Positions 51,831 to 59,030 of a DNA stretch of 64,000 nt are shown in pieces. The stretch is from Candidatus Thiodubiliella sp. (GTDB taxonomy: Bacteria > Pseudomonadota > Gammaproteobacteria > PS1 > Pseudothioglobaceae), in NCBI GenBank assembly GCA_029237605.1, contig JAQRGB010000012.1, positions 112,735 to 176,734 of the forward strand. The letters are read 5' to 3'. Position 1 is the stretch's first letter. Each line of letters starts with the position of its first letter. A model generated the notes under the pieces. The model made no database searches. It was not told where the DNA came from and saw only the letters and a program-made list of their open reading frames with translations. Both the position numbers and the translations under genes were made by a program.

Positions 51831-52222
51831 CGCTTTGAATACTGCTCACTCTTACGCGCTTTCTTATGCCCAACTTTCTTACGTTCAACAATTCTTGCGT
51901 CACGAGTAACAAAACCGGCTTTACGAAGATCGCCTCTAAGTTCTTCGTCGTACTTCATTAACGCACGCGTTACACCTAAGCGAATTGCGCCAGCTTGACC
52001 AGTATCACCACCGCCCTTCACCATTATATTGAAATCAAACTTATCTCTCATGTCTACTGTATCTAATGGTTGATTGACAATCATTGAAGAAGTTTCACGA
52101 CCAAAGTATTCTCCCATTGGGCGTTTGTTCACGGTAAATATACCCTTACCTTTAGTCATATAAACACGAGCCACTGAAGTCTTTCTTCTACCTGTTGCAT
52201 AAAATATTTGTGTTTTTGTCAT
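51827..52222 (-). CDS. rpsI: 30S ribosomal protein S9
   Basis: 131 residues. [34 protein letters not shown] and the basic C-terminal tail ending KSEQYSKR, whose last Arg contacts P-site tRNA, are diagnostic. Follows rplM by 13 bases. Its stop overlaps the last codon of the bax pseudogene on the other strand. Confidence 0.97.
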   Translation of the reverse strand: MTKTQIFYATGRRKTSVARVYMTKGKGIFTVNKRPMGEYFGRETSSMIVNQPLDTVDMRDKFDFNIMVKGGGDTGQAGAIRLGVTRALMKYDEELRGDLRKAGFVTRDARIVERKKVGHKKARKSEQYSKR

Positions 52223-52235
52223 AATAACTCTTGCC

Positions 52236-52657
52236 TTAAATATCTAAAAGTTGCGGCTGTTGTGCGCCATGTGTATGCTCAGCACCAGAAAATACTTTCA
52301 TTTTTCTAAACATATCTCTGCCCAAATGGCCTTTTGGTAACATGCCTCTTACAGCTTTATTAATAATTTCTTCTGGCTTTTTGGCTTGTAAATCCTTAAA
52401 TGCTATTGACTTCAAGTTGCCAACATAACCAGTATGATGACGATACATTTTATCGGAGTTGTACAAAAGGATTGTCTTCCTAAGACCGCTTGGCCTCCGA
52501 CTTCACCTACATCTACGTGTGGTGTATATTCAGGTTTATGCTTACCACGAAGGCGAGAAGCAACTTCTGCTGCCAAACGACCTAGCGTCTTACCATCAGC
52601 ATCAACCAATAACCAATCTCTTTTTACTTCATGTGCTTTAGCACTAAATGTTTTCAT
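52236..52657 (-). CDS. rplM: 50S ribosomal protein L13, interrupted by adapter
   Basis: Start at ATG 52657 ([15 protein letters not shown]). The first part runs to [15 protein letters not shown], then the adapter-barcode-adapter block (52455-52503) breaks the frame; the second part resumes [12 protein letters not shown] and ends [11 protein letters not shown]. Relatives have about 18 residues between the two parts, so the 49-base block replaces about 56 native bases. First gene of rplM-rpsI. Confidence 0.96.
52455..52503 (-). other. adapter-barcode-adapter block, type A
   Basis: On the minus strand: the complete 32-base type A adapter (52503 to 52472), a 10-base barcode-like sequence TCCTTTTGTA (52471 to 52462), then CAACTCC (52461 to 52455), the start of the other arm. 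Same layout as 50393-50446 but a different 10-mer, suggesting more than one library or index. Confidence 0.97.
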
Positions 52658-53133
52658 TAATCTGTATTCATGCAAAATAATTGAATTATTATAATCATTT
52701 TTGAATTTTAATGTTGTTTATTCGCTTAATAGAATCTAATTTTTATCCATAAATTTTAGTTCTAAGGCTAAATAATCTTAATAAAATATAAAAATACTCA
52801 TTTTTTATATAATGATAAAAACATACAAAATAGTAACGTACTATTGTCATAATGAATACATTTAGAAGCTAGCCGCTGAATTTCTACCAAAAATGAATAA
52901 TTAGTCTTTAGTAACTATTCAACAAAAATACATCCATTCTACCTCTTACTGCCATAATAACTAACTTATTGTGTTTATTGCATCCATGAACTATTTTAAA
53001 TTGACGCTCATAATATGTGATGGAATAGAACAAAATGATTATTAAAATTGGTTTTGTTCTATATTAATTATCAAAACAAAGCCTTGGTAGCTATGAATAA
53101 TTAGTAATTTTTAATAAAAATTACTAATAAATA
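52658..53133. other. 476-bp AT-rich gap upstream of rplM
   Basis: No gene recognised on either strand. It contains the rplM-rpsI promoter region on the left and the 3' side of tRNA-Thr on the right. Rich in A/T runs, no frame of useful length. Confidence 0.55.
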
Positions 53134-53209
53134 TGGTGCCGAAGGCCGGACTCGAACTGGCGACCTACTGATTACAAATCAGTTGCACTACCAACTGTGC
53201 TACTTCGGC
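53134..53209 (-). tRNA. tRNA-Thr (anticodon TGT)
   Basis: Acceptor GCCGAAG / CTTCGGC, D-arm GCACAGTTGGTAGTGC, anticodon stem-loop ACTGATTTGTAATCAGT with anticodon TGT, T-arm GCCAGTTCGAGTCCGGC, encoded CCA. Reads ACN codons. Lies 79 bases from tRNA-Met on the same strand. Confidence 0.96.
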
Positions 53210-53288
53210 ATAATGTTTAAAAAATAAACAATCTTATCTAATATAATTAGATTTATACTTAAGATAAGATTGTATAAATTCTTAAATA

Positions 53289-53365
53289 TGGTGGTTATAG
53301 GTGGACTTGAACCACCGACCCCAGCATTATGAATGCTGTGCTCTAACCAGCTGAGCTACATAACC
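53289..53365 (-). tRNA. tRNA-Met, elongator type (anticodon CAT)
   Basis: Acceptor GGTTATG / TATAACC, D-arm GCTCAGCTGGTTAGAGC, anticodon stem-loop CAGCATTCATAATGCTG, T-arm GGTTCAAGTCC, encoded CCA. A paired first position and the GTAGCTCAG D-arm distinguish it from the initiator at 63517. A tRNA-Ile2 with modified CAT cannot be fully excluded by sequence alone. Confidence 0.9.
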
Positions 53366-53451
53366 GTAAAAAATAGTATTATCGGGACTTTCACTATAAA
53401 AGTCAATAGATAATTACAAGAGACTATTTACAATTGTTAAAATTAACACTT

Positions 53452-54054
53452 ATGACAACACTTAAAATTGCACTGACTGGTGGCGTTGCTTGCGGAAAAT
53501 CACAAATGATTCAGGTTTTTACCAAGTTGGGTGCTGACATTATTCGGCTTGATGATATTTCTAAACAAGTTACTGCCCCTAACTCAGATGGACTCAGAGA
53601 GCTGGCAAATGCCTTTAATGAAAATATCATTAATCAAGATAATAGTCTTAATCGACAAATGTTACGAGAGATTTTATTAGAGAACAAGAGCAATAAAAAT
53701 CGTATTGAAGCTATTTTACATCCAAGAATATTAAAAATAATGCAAAAATGGCAAAAAAACTCACAAAAACAATTAAGTATTGTAGAGATACCACTACTTA
53801 TGGAGAGGAAATTATATTATCTGTTTGATCAAATCATTATTTTGACATGTGATGATAAAAAACAGTTAAAAAGACTGCAAAATCGTGAAAATATTGATGA
53901 AAAACAAGCAAAAAAGATGATTTATATACAAATTAGTCAAAAAAACAGACTAAAAATTTCTAAAGAGCTATCATGTAGTATTATTGAAAATAATGGCACT
54001 CTTGCTGATTTAGAAAAAAAAACTAAACAATTATATCAAGAGTTAGTCTATTAA
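53452..54054 (+). CDS. coaE: dephospho-CoA kinase
   Basis: 200 residues from the ATG at 53452 (MTTLKIALTGG); an upstream TTG adds six residues. The P-loop GGVACGKS, the substrate-binding DDISKQV, and HPRILK and VEIPLLMERK segments are typical. Last step of coenzyme A synthesis. Alone on its strand after the two leftward tRNAs. Confidence 0.93.
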   Translation: MTTLKIALTGGVACGKSQMIQVFTKLGADIIRLDDISKQVTAPNSDGLRELANAFNENIINQDNSLNRQMLREILLENKSNKNRIEAILHPRILKIMQKWQKNSQKQLSIVEIPLLMERKLYYLFDQIIILTCDDKKQLKRLQNRENIDEKQAKKMIYIQISQKNRLKISKELSCSIIENNGTLADLEKKTKQLYQELVY

Positions 54055-54355
54055 CTGGCCTACCTGCTATTAAATGCTTATTGATTATTTCATTAATATC
54101 ATATCTTCGTTAATGTATTTATACCAAACATTATCAAGATATAGCAGCCACTATCCCAAACTCACATCTACCCAAACAGCATAATTCTCTTACACCAATT
54201 TTTTTTATTTACCAAATTTACCTTTGTTACGACATTTGTCTTTAGCATAATAGCGATGTATTTTTGTCCAACACCTAGCTGTGAACAACAAGATACACCA
54301 TTTTTACATTTATTATTGCAAAAGAAAATATGTCGTGTGTATTATATAAAGCTCT
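54055..54355. other. 301-bp gap with a possible decayed Cys-rich ORF
   Basis: On the minus strand a short frame ending at 54205 reads CWTKIHRYYAKDKCRNKG up to a KFGK end, and just upstream another frame reads CKNGVSCCSQLG. Together they look like one small cysteine/lysine-rich protein broken by a frameshift near 54265-54275. I do not know the family, and low-complexity chance is possible. Otherwise no feature. Confidence 0.3.
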
Positions 54356-55180
54356 CTAATACTCAATAGCGCGTTGATAACAATATTTTTTATCAATACC
54401 TATTATTTTAGCAGCAAGTTTTGCAGCTTTAGATGCGCCCATTTCTGTGAGCAAAATTGGCAAAATTTTATCCAGTTGTACTTCAGTATCAACTTTATTA
54501 TTTTTACCAAAACCTGAAATTAATATGACAAACTCACCTTTTTGGTGATTCTCGTCTTCGGTCAAATATTCAATTAAATTTGGCAAAGTATCCGTCTTGA
54601 TAGTTTCAAAAGACTTGCTGATTTCTTTAGCAAAACATACAATTCGTTCGTCACCTAATACTTGTAACAAATCATTAGCACAGATTAGAATGCGTTTAGG
54701 AGATTCGTAAAAGACAATAGTTTTATCTAGATGTGCATTGGATTGGATTGTCTTTAGGCGTGCTACTTGTTTGGTAGGCAAAAAGCCAACAAAACTAAAA
54801 TGGTCGCTAGCAATACCAGAAGCTGATAAAGCGCTAATTATTGCAGATGCACCTGGAATAGGGGAAACCTTTACATCGGCTTTTTTCGCTTCACTAACCA
54901 GTACATAGCCTGGATCACTAATCAATGGTGTGCCTGCATCACTAATCAATGCAATATTTTTTCCTGCTAATAATTGTGCTACTATGCCGGCTGTTTTAGC
55001 AGACTCATTATGCTCGTGAAAAGCTTGCATTGGCGTATCTATATCGTAATGATTGAGTAATTTTTTACTGTGTCTGGTGTCTTCTGCTAAAATAATATCC
55101 ACGTTCTTAAGTGTTTCTACCCCCCTAAAAGTGATATCATCTAAATTTCCAATTGGTGTAGCAATAATATATAACGGCAT
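54356..55180 (-). CDS. rsmI: 16S rRNA (cytidine-2'-O)-methyltransferase RsmI
   Basis: 274 residues. LYIIATPIGNLDDITFRG at the N-terminus, LAEDTRHSKKLL and SDAGTPLISDPGY are RsmI hallmarks. It methylates C1402 of 16S rRNA. Divergent from yraN, with only 3 bases between the start codons' outer ends, as in many gammaproteobacteria. Confidence 0.96.
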   Translation of the reverse strand: MPLYIIATPIGNLDDITFRGVETLKNVDIILAEDTRHSKKLLNHYDIDTPMQAFHEHNESAKTAGIVAQLLAGKNIALISDAGTPLISDPGYVLVSEAKKADVKVSPIPGASAIISALSASGIASDHFSFVGFLPTKQVARLKTIQSNAHLDKTIVFYESPKRILICANDLLQVLGDERIVCFAKEISKSFETIKTDTLPNLIEYLTEDENHQKGEFVILISGFGKNNKVDTEVQLDKILPILLTEMGASKAAKLAAKIIGIDKKYCYQRAIEY

Positions 55181-55183
55181 AAT

Positions 55184-55558
55184 GTGTTTAACTTAAAACG
55201 ACAAATAGGCAATAAAGCAGAATATATAGCCCTTCAATATTTAAAAAAGCATGGGTTAGAGCTCATTCAACAAAACTATTCAACCAAGCTTGGTGAAATA
55301 GATATCATTATGCTTGATAAATTGGAGCAAATATTAGTTTTTATTGAAGTTCGTTATCGTACAAATACAAATTTTGGCTCAGCAAGTAGCACAGTTGATA
55401 ATAATAAACAGAAAAAAATTATCCGCACTGCCGAATATTTCCTGCAAAAATATACACAATATGACAATTTCATCTGTCGATTTGATGTTGTTGGACTTGA
55501 ATTTGATTTAAAATATCCTAAAATTAATTGGGTCAAGAATGCTTTTGAGGTAGTATAA
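55184..55558 (+). CDS. YraN-family endonuclease-like protein
   Basis: 124 residues of UPF0102/YraN. GNKAEYIALQYLKKHG, the acidic LGEIDIIMLDK and FIEVRYR form the nuclease-fold core. Function is not established in the family. The BON lipoprotein follows 4 bases later, the same rsmI-yraN-dolP neighbourhood as E. coli but without lpoA and diaA. Confidence 0.9.
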   Translation: MFNLKRQIGNKAEYIALQYLKKHGLELIQQNYSTKLGEIDIIMLDKLEQILVFIEVRYRTNTNFGSASSTVDNNKQKKIIRTAEYFLQKYTQYDNFICRFDVVGLEFDLKYPKINWVKNAFEVV

Positions 55559-55562
55559 ATTT

Positions 55563-56327
55563 ATGAGAAAAATTATTCTAATTACTATAATAATAACCAG
55601 TACATTATTCTTAAATAGTTGCTATGTTACATCAGCAATTGGCACAATTATTATGGCTTCTAATGATAGACGCACTGCTGGTGAAATTCTTGATGATAAG
55701 AATATCTTGTTTAGTCTGTTGACATGGAGATCCAGCGAAGAAGACAAAAAAATACTGAGTGCGAACTTAAATTATATGGTTTATGATACAGAAGTATTGG
55801 TAACAGGCGAAGTACCTAATGAGGATGTGCAAAATTATATTGCTGCACAAATATTGCTCAAAGATTTTAAAATTAGCAAGGTTATTAATGAACTACGTAT
55901 TGCGCCAAATAGTGATATGTTAAATAGGGCTAAAGATTCAATAATTACTGCGCAAGTTAAAGCTCTCTTTTTTAATCAAGAAGTCTTTAATCCAATGCAC
56001 GTCAAAATTACAACTGAGAATCGTACTATTTATTTAATGGGGAAAATGACATCACGTGAAGCCGCTAAAGCCACTAAAATAGCATCTAAAGTAAATGGTG
56101 TAGAGCGCATTATTAAGTTATTTCACTACTTAAAAACTCGTCCAGCTTCTGAAATTCAACGCGAAAAAGAGAAAGAAGCACAGGCAGAAAAAAAAGCGGC
56201 ACTTGTAAAAGATCGTAAAATTATTAAAGCTAAAAAAGCAGAACTACGTCATCAAATAAGAACAATAGAACTTAATGATGGAACAAGTTTTTCACTGGAT
56301 GAAATGAATAACGATGCTGACTTTTAA
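55563..56327 (+). CDS. BON-domain outer membrane lipoprotein (DolP/YraP-like)
   Basis: 254 residues. A lipoprotein signal peptide ends FLNSCYV, with the lipidated Cys near residue 20. Two BON domains follow (about 45-115 and 120-190; DTEVLVTGEV and NRTIYLMGKM), as in DolP. Unlike DolP (191 residues) it has an extra tail of about 60 residues, very rich in Lys/Glu/Ala (EIQREKEKEAQAEKKAA), probably a helix. The tail region overlaps the convergent rnhB gene by 56 bases. Confidence 0.85.
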   Translation: MRKIILITIIITSTLFLNSCYVTSAIGTIIMASNDRRTAGEILDDKNILFSLLTWRSSEEDKKILSANLNYMVYDTEVLVTGEVPNEDVQNYIAAQILLKDFKISKVINELRIAPNSDMLNRAKDSIITAQVKALFFNQEVFNPMHVKITTENRTIYLMGKMTSREAAKATKIASKVNGVERIIKLFHYLKTRPASEIQREKEKEAQAEKKAALVKDRKIIKAKKAELRHQIRTIELNDGTSFSLDEMNNDADF

Positions 56328-56832
56328 TAGCGCCAAATTTTTCTAAGGCATTCAAGTGTTGTTTTGTGCCATAACCTTTATGTTTGGCAAAACCATATTT
56401 AGGATAGTATATATCCAATTTTATCATCTGTCTATCACGGGTCACCTTTGCAATAATTGAAGCTGCAGAAATCACTGCCTCAGTTAAATCGCCTTTAACA
56501 ATTGCGATGCAATTATCCAAATCTGGACAATAATTGCCGTCTACCAATACTTGATCAAATTGCACACCTAAATTCTCAACTGCACGACGCATAGCAAGCA
56601 TTGTTGCCTGTAAAATATTAATTTTATCGATCTCCAAACTACTAGCTTCACCAGTAGCCCATTGACATTTTTCGGTAATTAAGCAATATAAAATATTACG
56701 TTTTTTCTCACTAAGTTTTTTGGAATCAGTTAACCCTAGACAATAAAAATCATCAGGTAAAATTACCGCACCAGCTACCACCGAGCCCACTAAAGAACCA
56801 CGACCTGCTTCATCAACGCCAACAACAATCAT
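56272..56832 (-). CDS. rnhB: ribonuclease HII
   Basis: 186 residues. GVDEAGRGSLVGSVVAGAVI supplies the catalytic Asp-Glu, VLVDGNY the third acid, and the HKGYGTKQHLNAL segment is conserved. It removes ribonucleotides from DNA. The last 18 codons overlap the BON gene on the other strand; native RnhB proteins end near HRYSFHPV, so the final residues may be an extension by stop-codon loss. Confidence 0.94.
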   Translation of the reverse strand: MIVVGVDEAGRGSLVGSVVAGAVILPDDFYCLGLTDSKKLSEKKRNILYCLITEKCQWATGEASSLEIDKINILQATMLAMRRAVENLGVQFDQVLVDGNYCPDLDNCIAIVKGDLTEAVISAASIIAKVTRDRQMIKLDIYYPKYGFAKHKGYGTKQHLNALEKFGAIKSQHRYSFHPVKNLFHH

Positions 56833-57145
56833 TAATATACCTCAATTCGTTCTTTTAAATCATTCCATACAATTACGTTTATATTGTTGCAAAAGTTACA
56901 ATATTTCAAAAGAAGGGCGATATTTTTCATTTATACTGAAATTATAATCTATTAGAAAGAATGCATTATAAAATATGAATGTAATGTAATAATTTGCAAT
57001 ACTATATTAAAGAACTGAAATTTTATAACTTTTTTGATTGTAAATAAGATTTAGACTATTAAACGTGACAGGATAATTATCAGCAATAGTTCTTATTTTT
57101 CAATTATGCTAGATAAAACTATTGCTCTTAATGCATCTAGTTAAA
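56833..57145. other. 313-bp AT-rich gap
   Basis: Between the rnhB start and the end of the unknown 208-residue gene. Just upstream of rnhB a short minus-strand frame reads WNDLKERIEVY and ends at TAATG; it could be the tail of a lost upstream gene, but it is too short to identify. Nothing else seen. Confidence 0.4.
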
Positions 57146-57772
57146 TTATATATACTCCTCAATAAATTCTTTAAATTTTTTATGTGACATAATCTGCGTA
57201 CCATCACAATTGAATGACATTGACACTGTTGAGTTAAATAAATTAATAGTCACTGAACGTAAATAATAACCTTCAAGATACCGTAACTTACTGAGATTTT
57301 CTAAAATAAAACGCAGATCATTAATATTGGTTAATTCTTGCATATTTTGATTTCGCTCCTGTAAAGATTGCTGCCATTCTTTAGAGAGTATGCTAAACAT
57401 CTCATCGTTTTCAAGCATCTTATAAATGCGTTTAATCAATCTACTTTTTTTCTCTAAAGGAATTTTATTGAAATGAAAATTTACATAATCAGGATTAAGT
57501 AAATCATCTGCCAAATGTACTTCAGTATTAAACGGATCAAACACACTTGCCACACGTATTTCAGCATTATTAAGTCCAATAACCAAACGATATACACCTG
57601 TATTAAGCAATAAATCTAACCAAACTTGTGAGAGATGATTTAAATTCTTATCCACACTATTAAACGCTCGTTCACGGTCATAAACACTCTCACGTAGGCT
57701 TTTATCACCTTTGATGGAGTGCATCAAATTGTTATTAAAATAATAACCAACAAGTGCGTCCTTTTTATTCAT
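57146..57772 (-). CDS. unknown protein, 208 residues, coupled to truB
   Basis: I do not recognise this protein. It is soluble and has no signal peptide. N-terminal half: mixed alpha/beta with VWLDLLLNTGVYRLVIGLNNAEIRV. Centre: charged helices (KSRLIKRIYKMLENDE). The C-terminal third ends in beta-type residues (TINLFNSTVSMSFNCDG). It overlaps the truB end by 4 bases and sits where rpsO-pnp usually follow truB, so it is part of the rimP-to-truB transcript. An unbroken frame in a decaying genome argues for function. Confidence 0.65.
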   Translation of the reverse strand: MNKKDALVGYYFNNNLMHSIKGDKSLRESVYDRERAFNSVDKNLNHLSQVWLDLLLNTGVYRLVIGLNNAEIRVASVFDPFNTEVHLADDLLNPDYVNFHFNKIPLEKKSRLIKRIYKMLENDEMFSILSKEWQQSLQERNQNMQELTNINDLRFILENLSKLRYLEGYYLRSVTINLFNSTVSMSFNCDGTQIMSHKKFKEFIEEYI

Positions 57773-58674
57773 ATAAATAGTTTTTTGGGTTGTAAATAAT
57801 TATCCTCTACTTTTCCAATACCTAAAAAGATAGCATTTTTATTAAATATTTTAACCAAACTATTACTCTTATTTTCAACTTTAATTTGTCTACCATAGCA
57901 AATGTCAATACTCTGCTTCTTATTAATAATAACACTATCAATATTAGGCAACATCTGTTCACTTTTAAAAATTTTTATATCCATTTGTAAGAAATCATCA
58001 CTTTCTAATGCCTTTAAATCAGAAAATTTAATCGTCTGAGTGATGTCAATATGTGCAAACCCCGTACGTCTGAGTTCAATAACATGTGCACCACAATCTA
58101 ATTTATCACCAATATCTGCAATCAATGAACGAATATATGTACCTTTTGAACATGACACTTCTAAACTTATAATACCATTTTTATAATCCAAGAAATCAAT
58201 ATTATAAATAGTGATTGAACGTGCTTTGCGTTCAATATTAACACCCTGTCTAGCAAGTTTATATAAAGGCTGACCATTTTTTTTTAATGCTGAATACATC
58301 GGTGGTACTTGCTCAATATTGCCTTGAAAACTTAGCGCAACTTCTTTCACTTGCGTTTTGTCAAGTTGCTTAAAATATTTTGTATCAGTGATTTTACCTT
58401 CACAATCTAGTGTATCAGTTGTTTGCCCTAATTGCCCACGTACAAAATAACGCTTATCATTATCAAGCAAAAATCCCGCAATCTTGGTAGCTTGCCCTAA
58501 GCAAATAGGTAATATACCGCTGGCTAGAGGGTCTAACGCACCTGTGTGTCCTGCTTTCTTTGCAAAAAATAAACGCTTAACTTTTTGTAGAGCGGCATTT
58601 GAACTCAACCCTGTGTCTTTATCAAGTAATATAATGCCATTAACATCTCTACCCGTTGGATTCCGCCTTGACAT
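57769..58674 (-). CDS. truB: tRNA pseudouridine(55) synthase TruB
   Basis: 301 residues. The catalytic Asp lies in KAGHTGALDPLASGILPI; LDKDTGLSSN and the CSKGTYIRSLIADIG segment are typical. It makes pseudouridine 55 in the T-loop of tRNAs. Follows rbfA by 2 bases and overlaps the unknown gene by 4. Confidence 0.96.
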   Translation of the reverse strand: MSRRNPTGRDVNGIILLDKDTGLSSNAALQKVKRLFFAKKAGHTGALDPLASGILPICLGQATKIAGFLLDNDKRYFVRGQLGQTTDTLDCEGKITDTKYFKQLDKTQVKEVALSFQGNIEQVPPMYSALKKNGQPLYKLARQGVNIERKARSITIYNIDFLDYKNGIISLEVSCSKGTYIRSLIADIGDKLDCGAHVIELRRTGFAHIDITQTIKFSDLKALESDDFLQMDIKIFKSEQMLPNIDSVIINKKQSIDICYGRQIKVENKSNSLVKIFNKNAIFLGIGKVEDNYLQPKKLFI

Positions 58675-58676
58675 TA

Positions 58677-59015
58677 TTAAAGCTTAGCTAACAAATCATC
58701 AATCCTTGCACCAGTGTTTGGCGCCGAATCATAAATAAACCTTAGTACTGGTGTGTGCCGTAAATCTAGCGTTTTTGAAAGACGAGAGCGAAAAAAACCG
58801 CTGACTTTATCAAGCAAAGGTAAAATTGCAACTCTCTTATCTTCTGGCACAGAATAAAAAACCTTGGCGCTAGATAAATCACGACTACTTAAAACACTAG
58901 TAATACTTACTGTTTTCAATCTTGGGTCTTTAACATCTTGCTTTAATAACATTGTTAATTCTCTACGAATCAATTCGTTAATTCTCTCAACTCTGTAAGA
59001 CGGTTGTTCTACCAT
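58677..59015 (-). CDS. rbfA: ribosome-binding factor A
   Basis: 112 residues. RVERINELIRRELTMLL, the KDPRLKTVSITSV segment and RHTPVLRFIYDSA are RbfA features. A 30S maturation factor important in the cold. It lies between infB (15 bases) and truB (2 bases). Confidence 0.95.
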   Translation of the reverse strand: MVEQPSYRVERINELIRRELTMLLKQDVKDPRLKTVSITSVLSSRDLSSAKVFYSVPEDKRVAILPLLDKVSGFFRSRLSKTLDLRHTPVLRFIYDSAPNTGARIDDLLAKL

Positions 59016-59030
59016 TAGCTAAAGATGATA

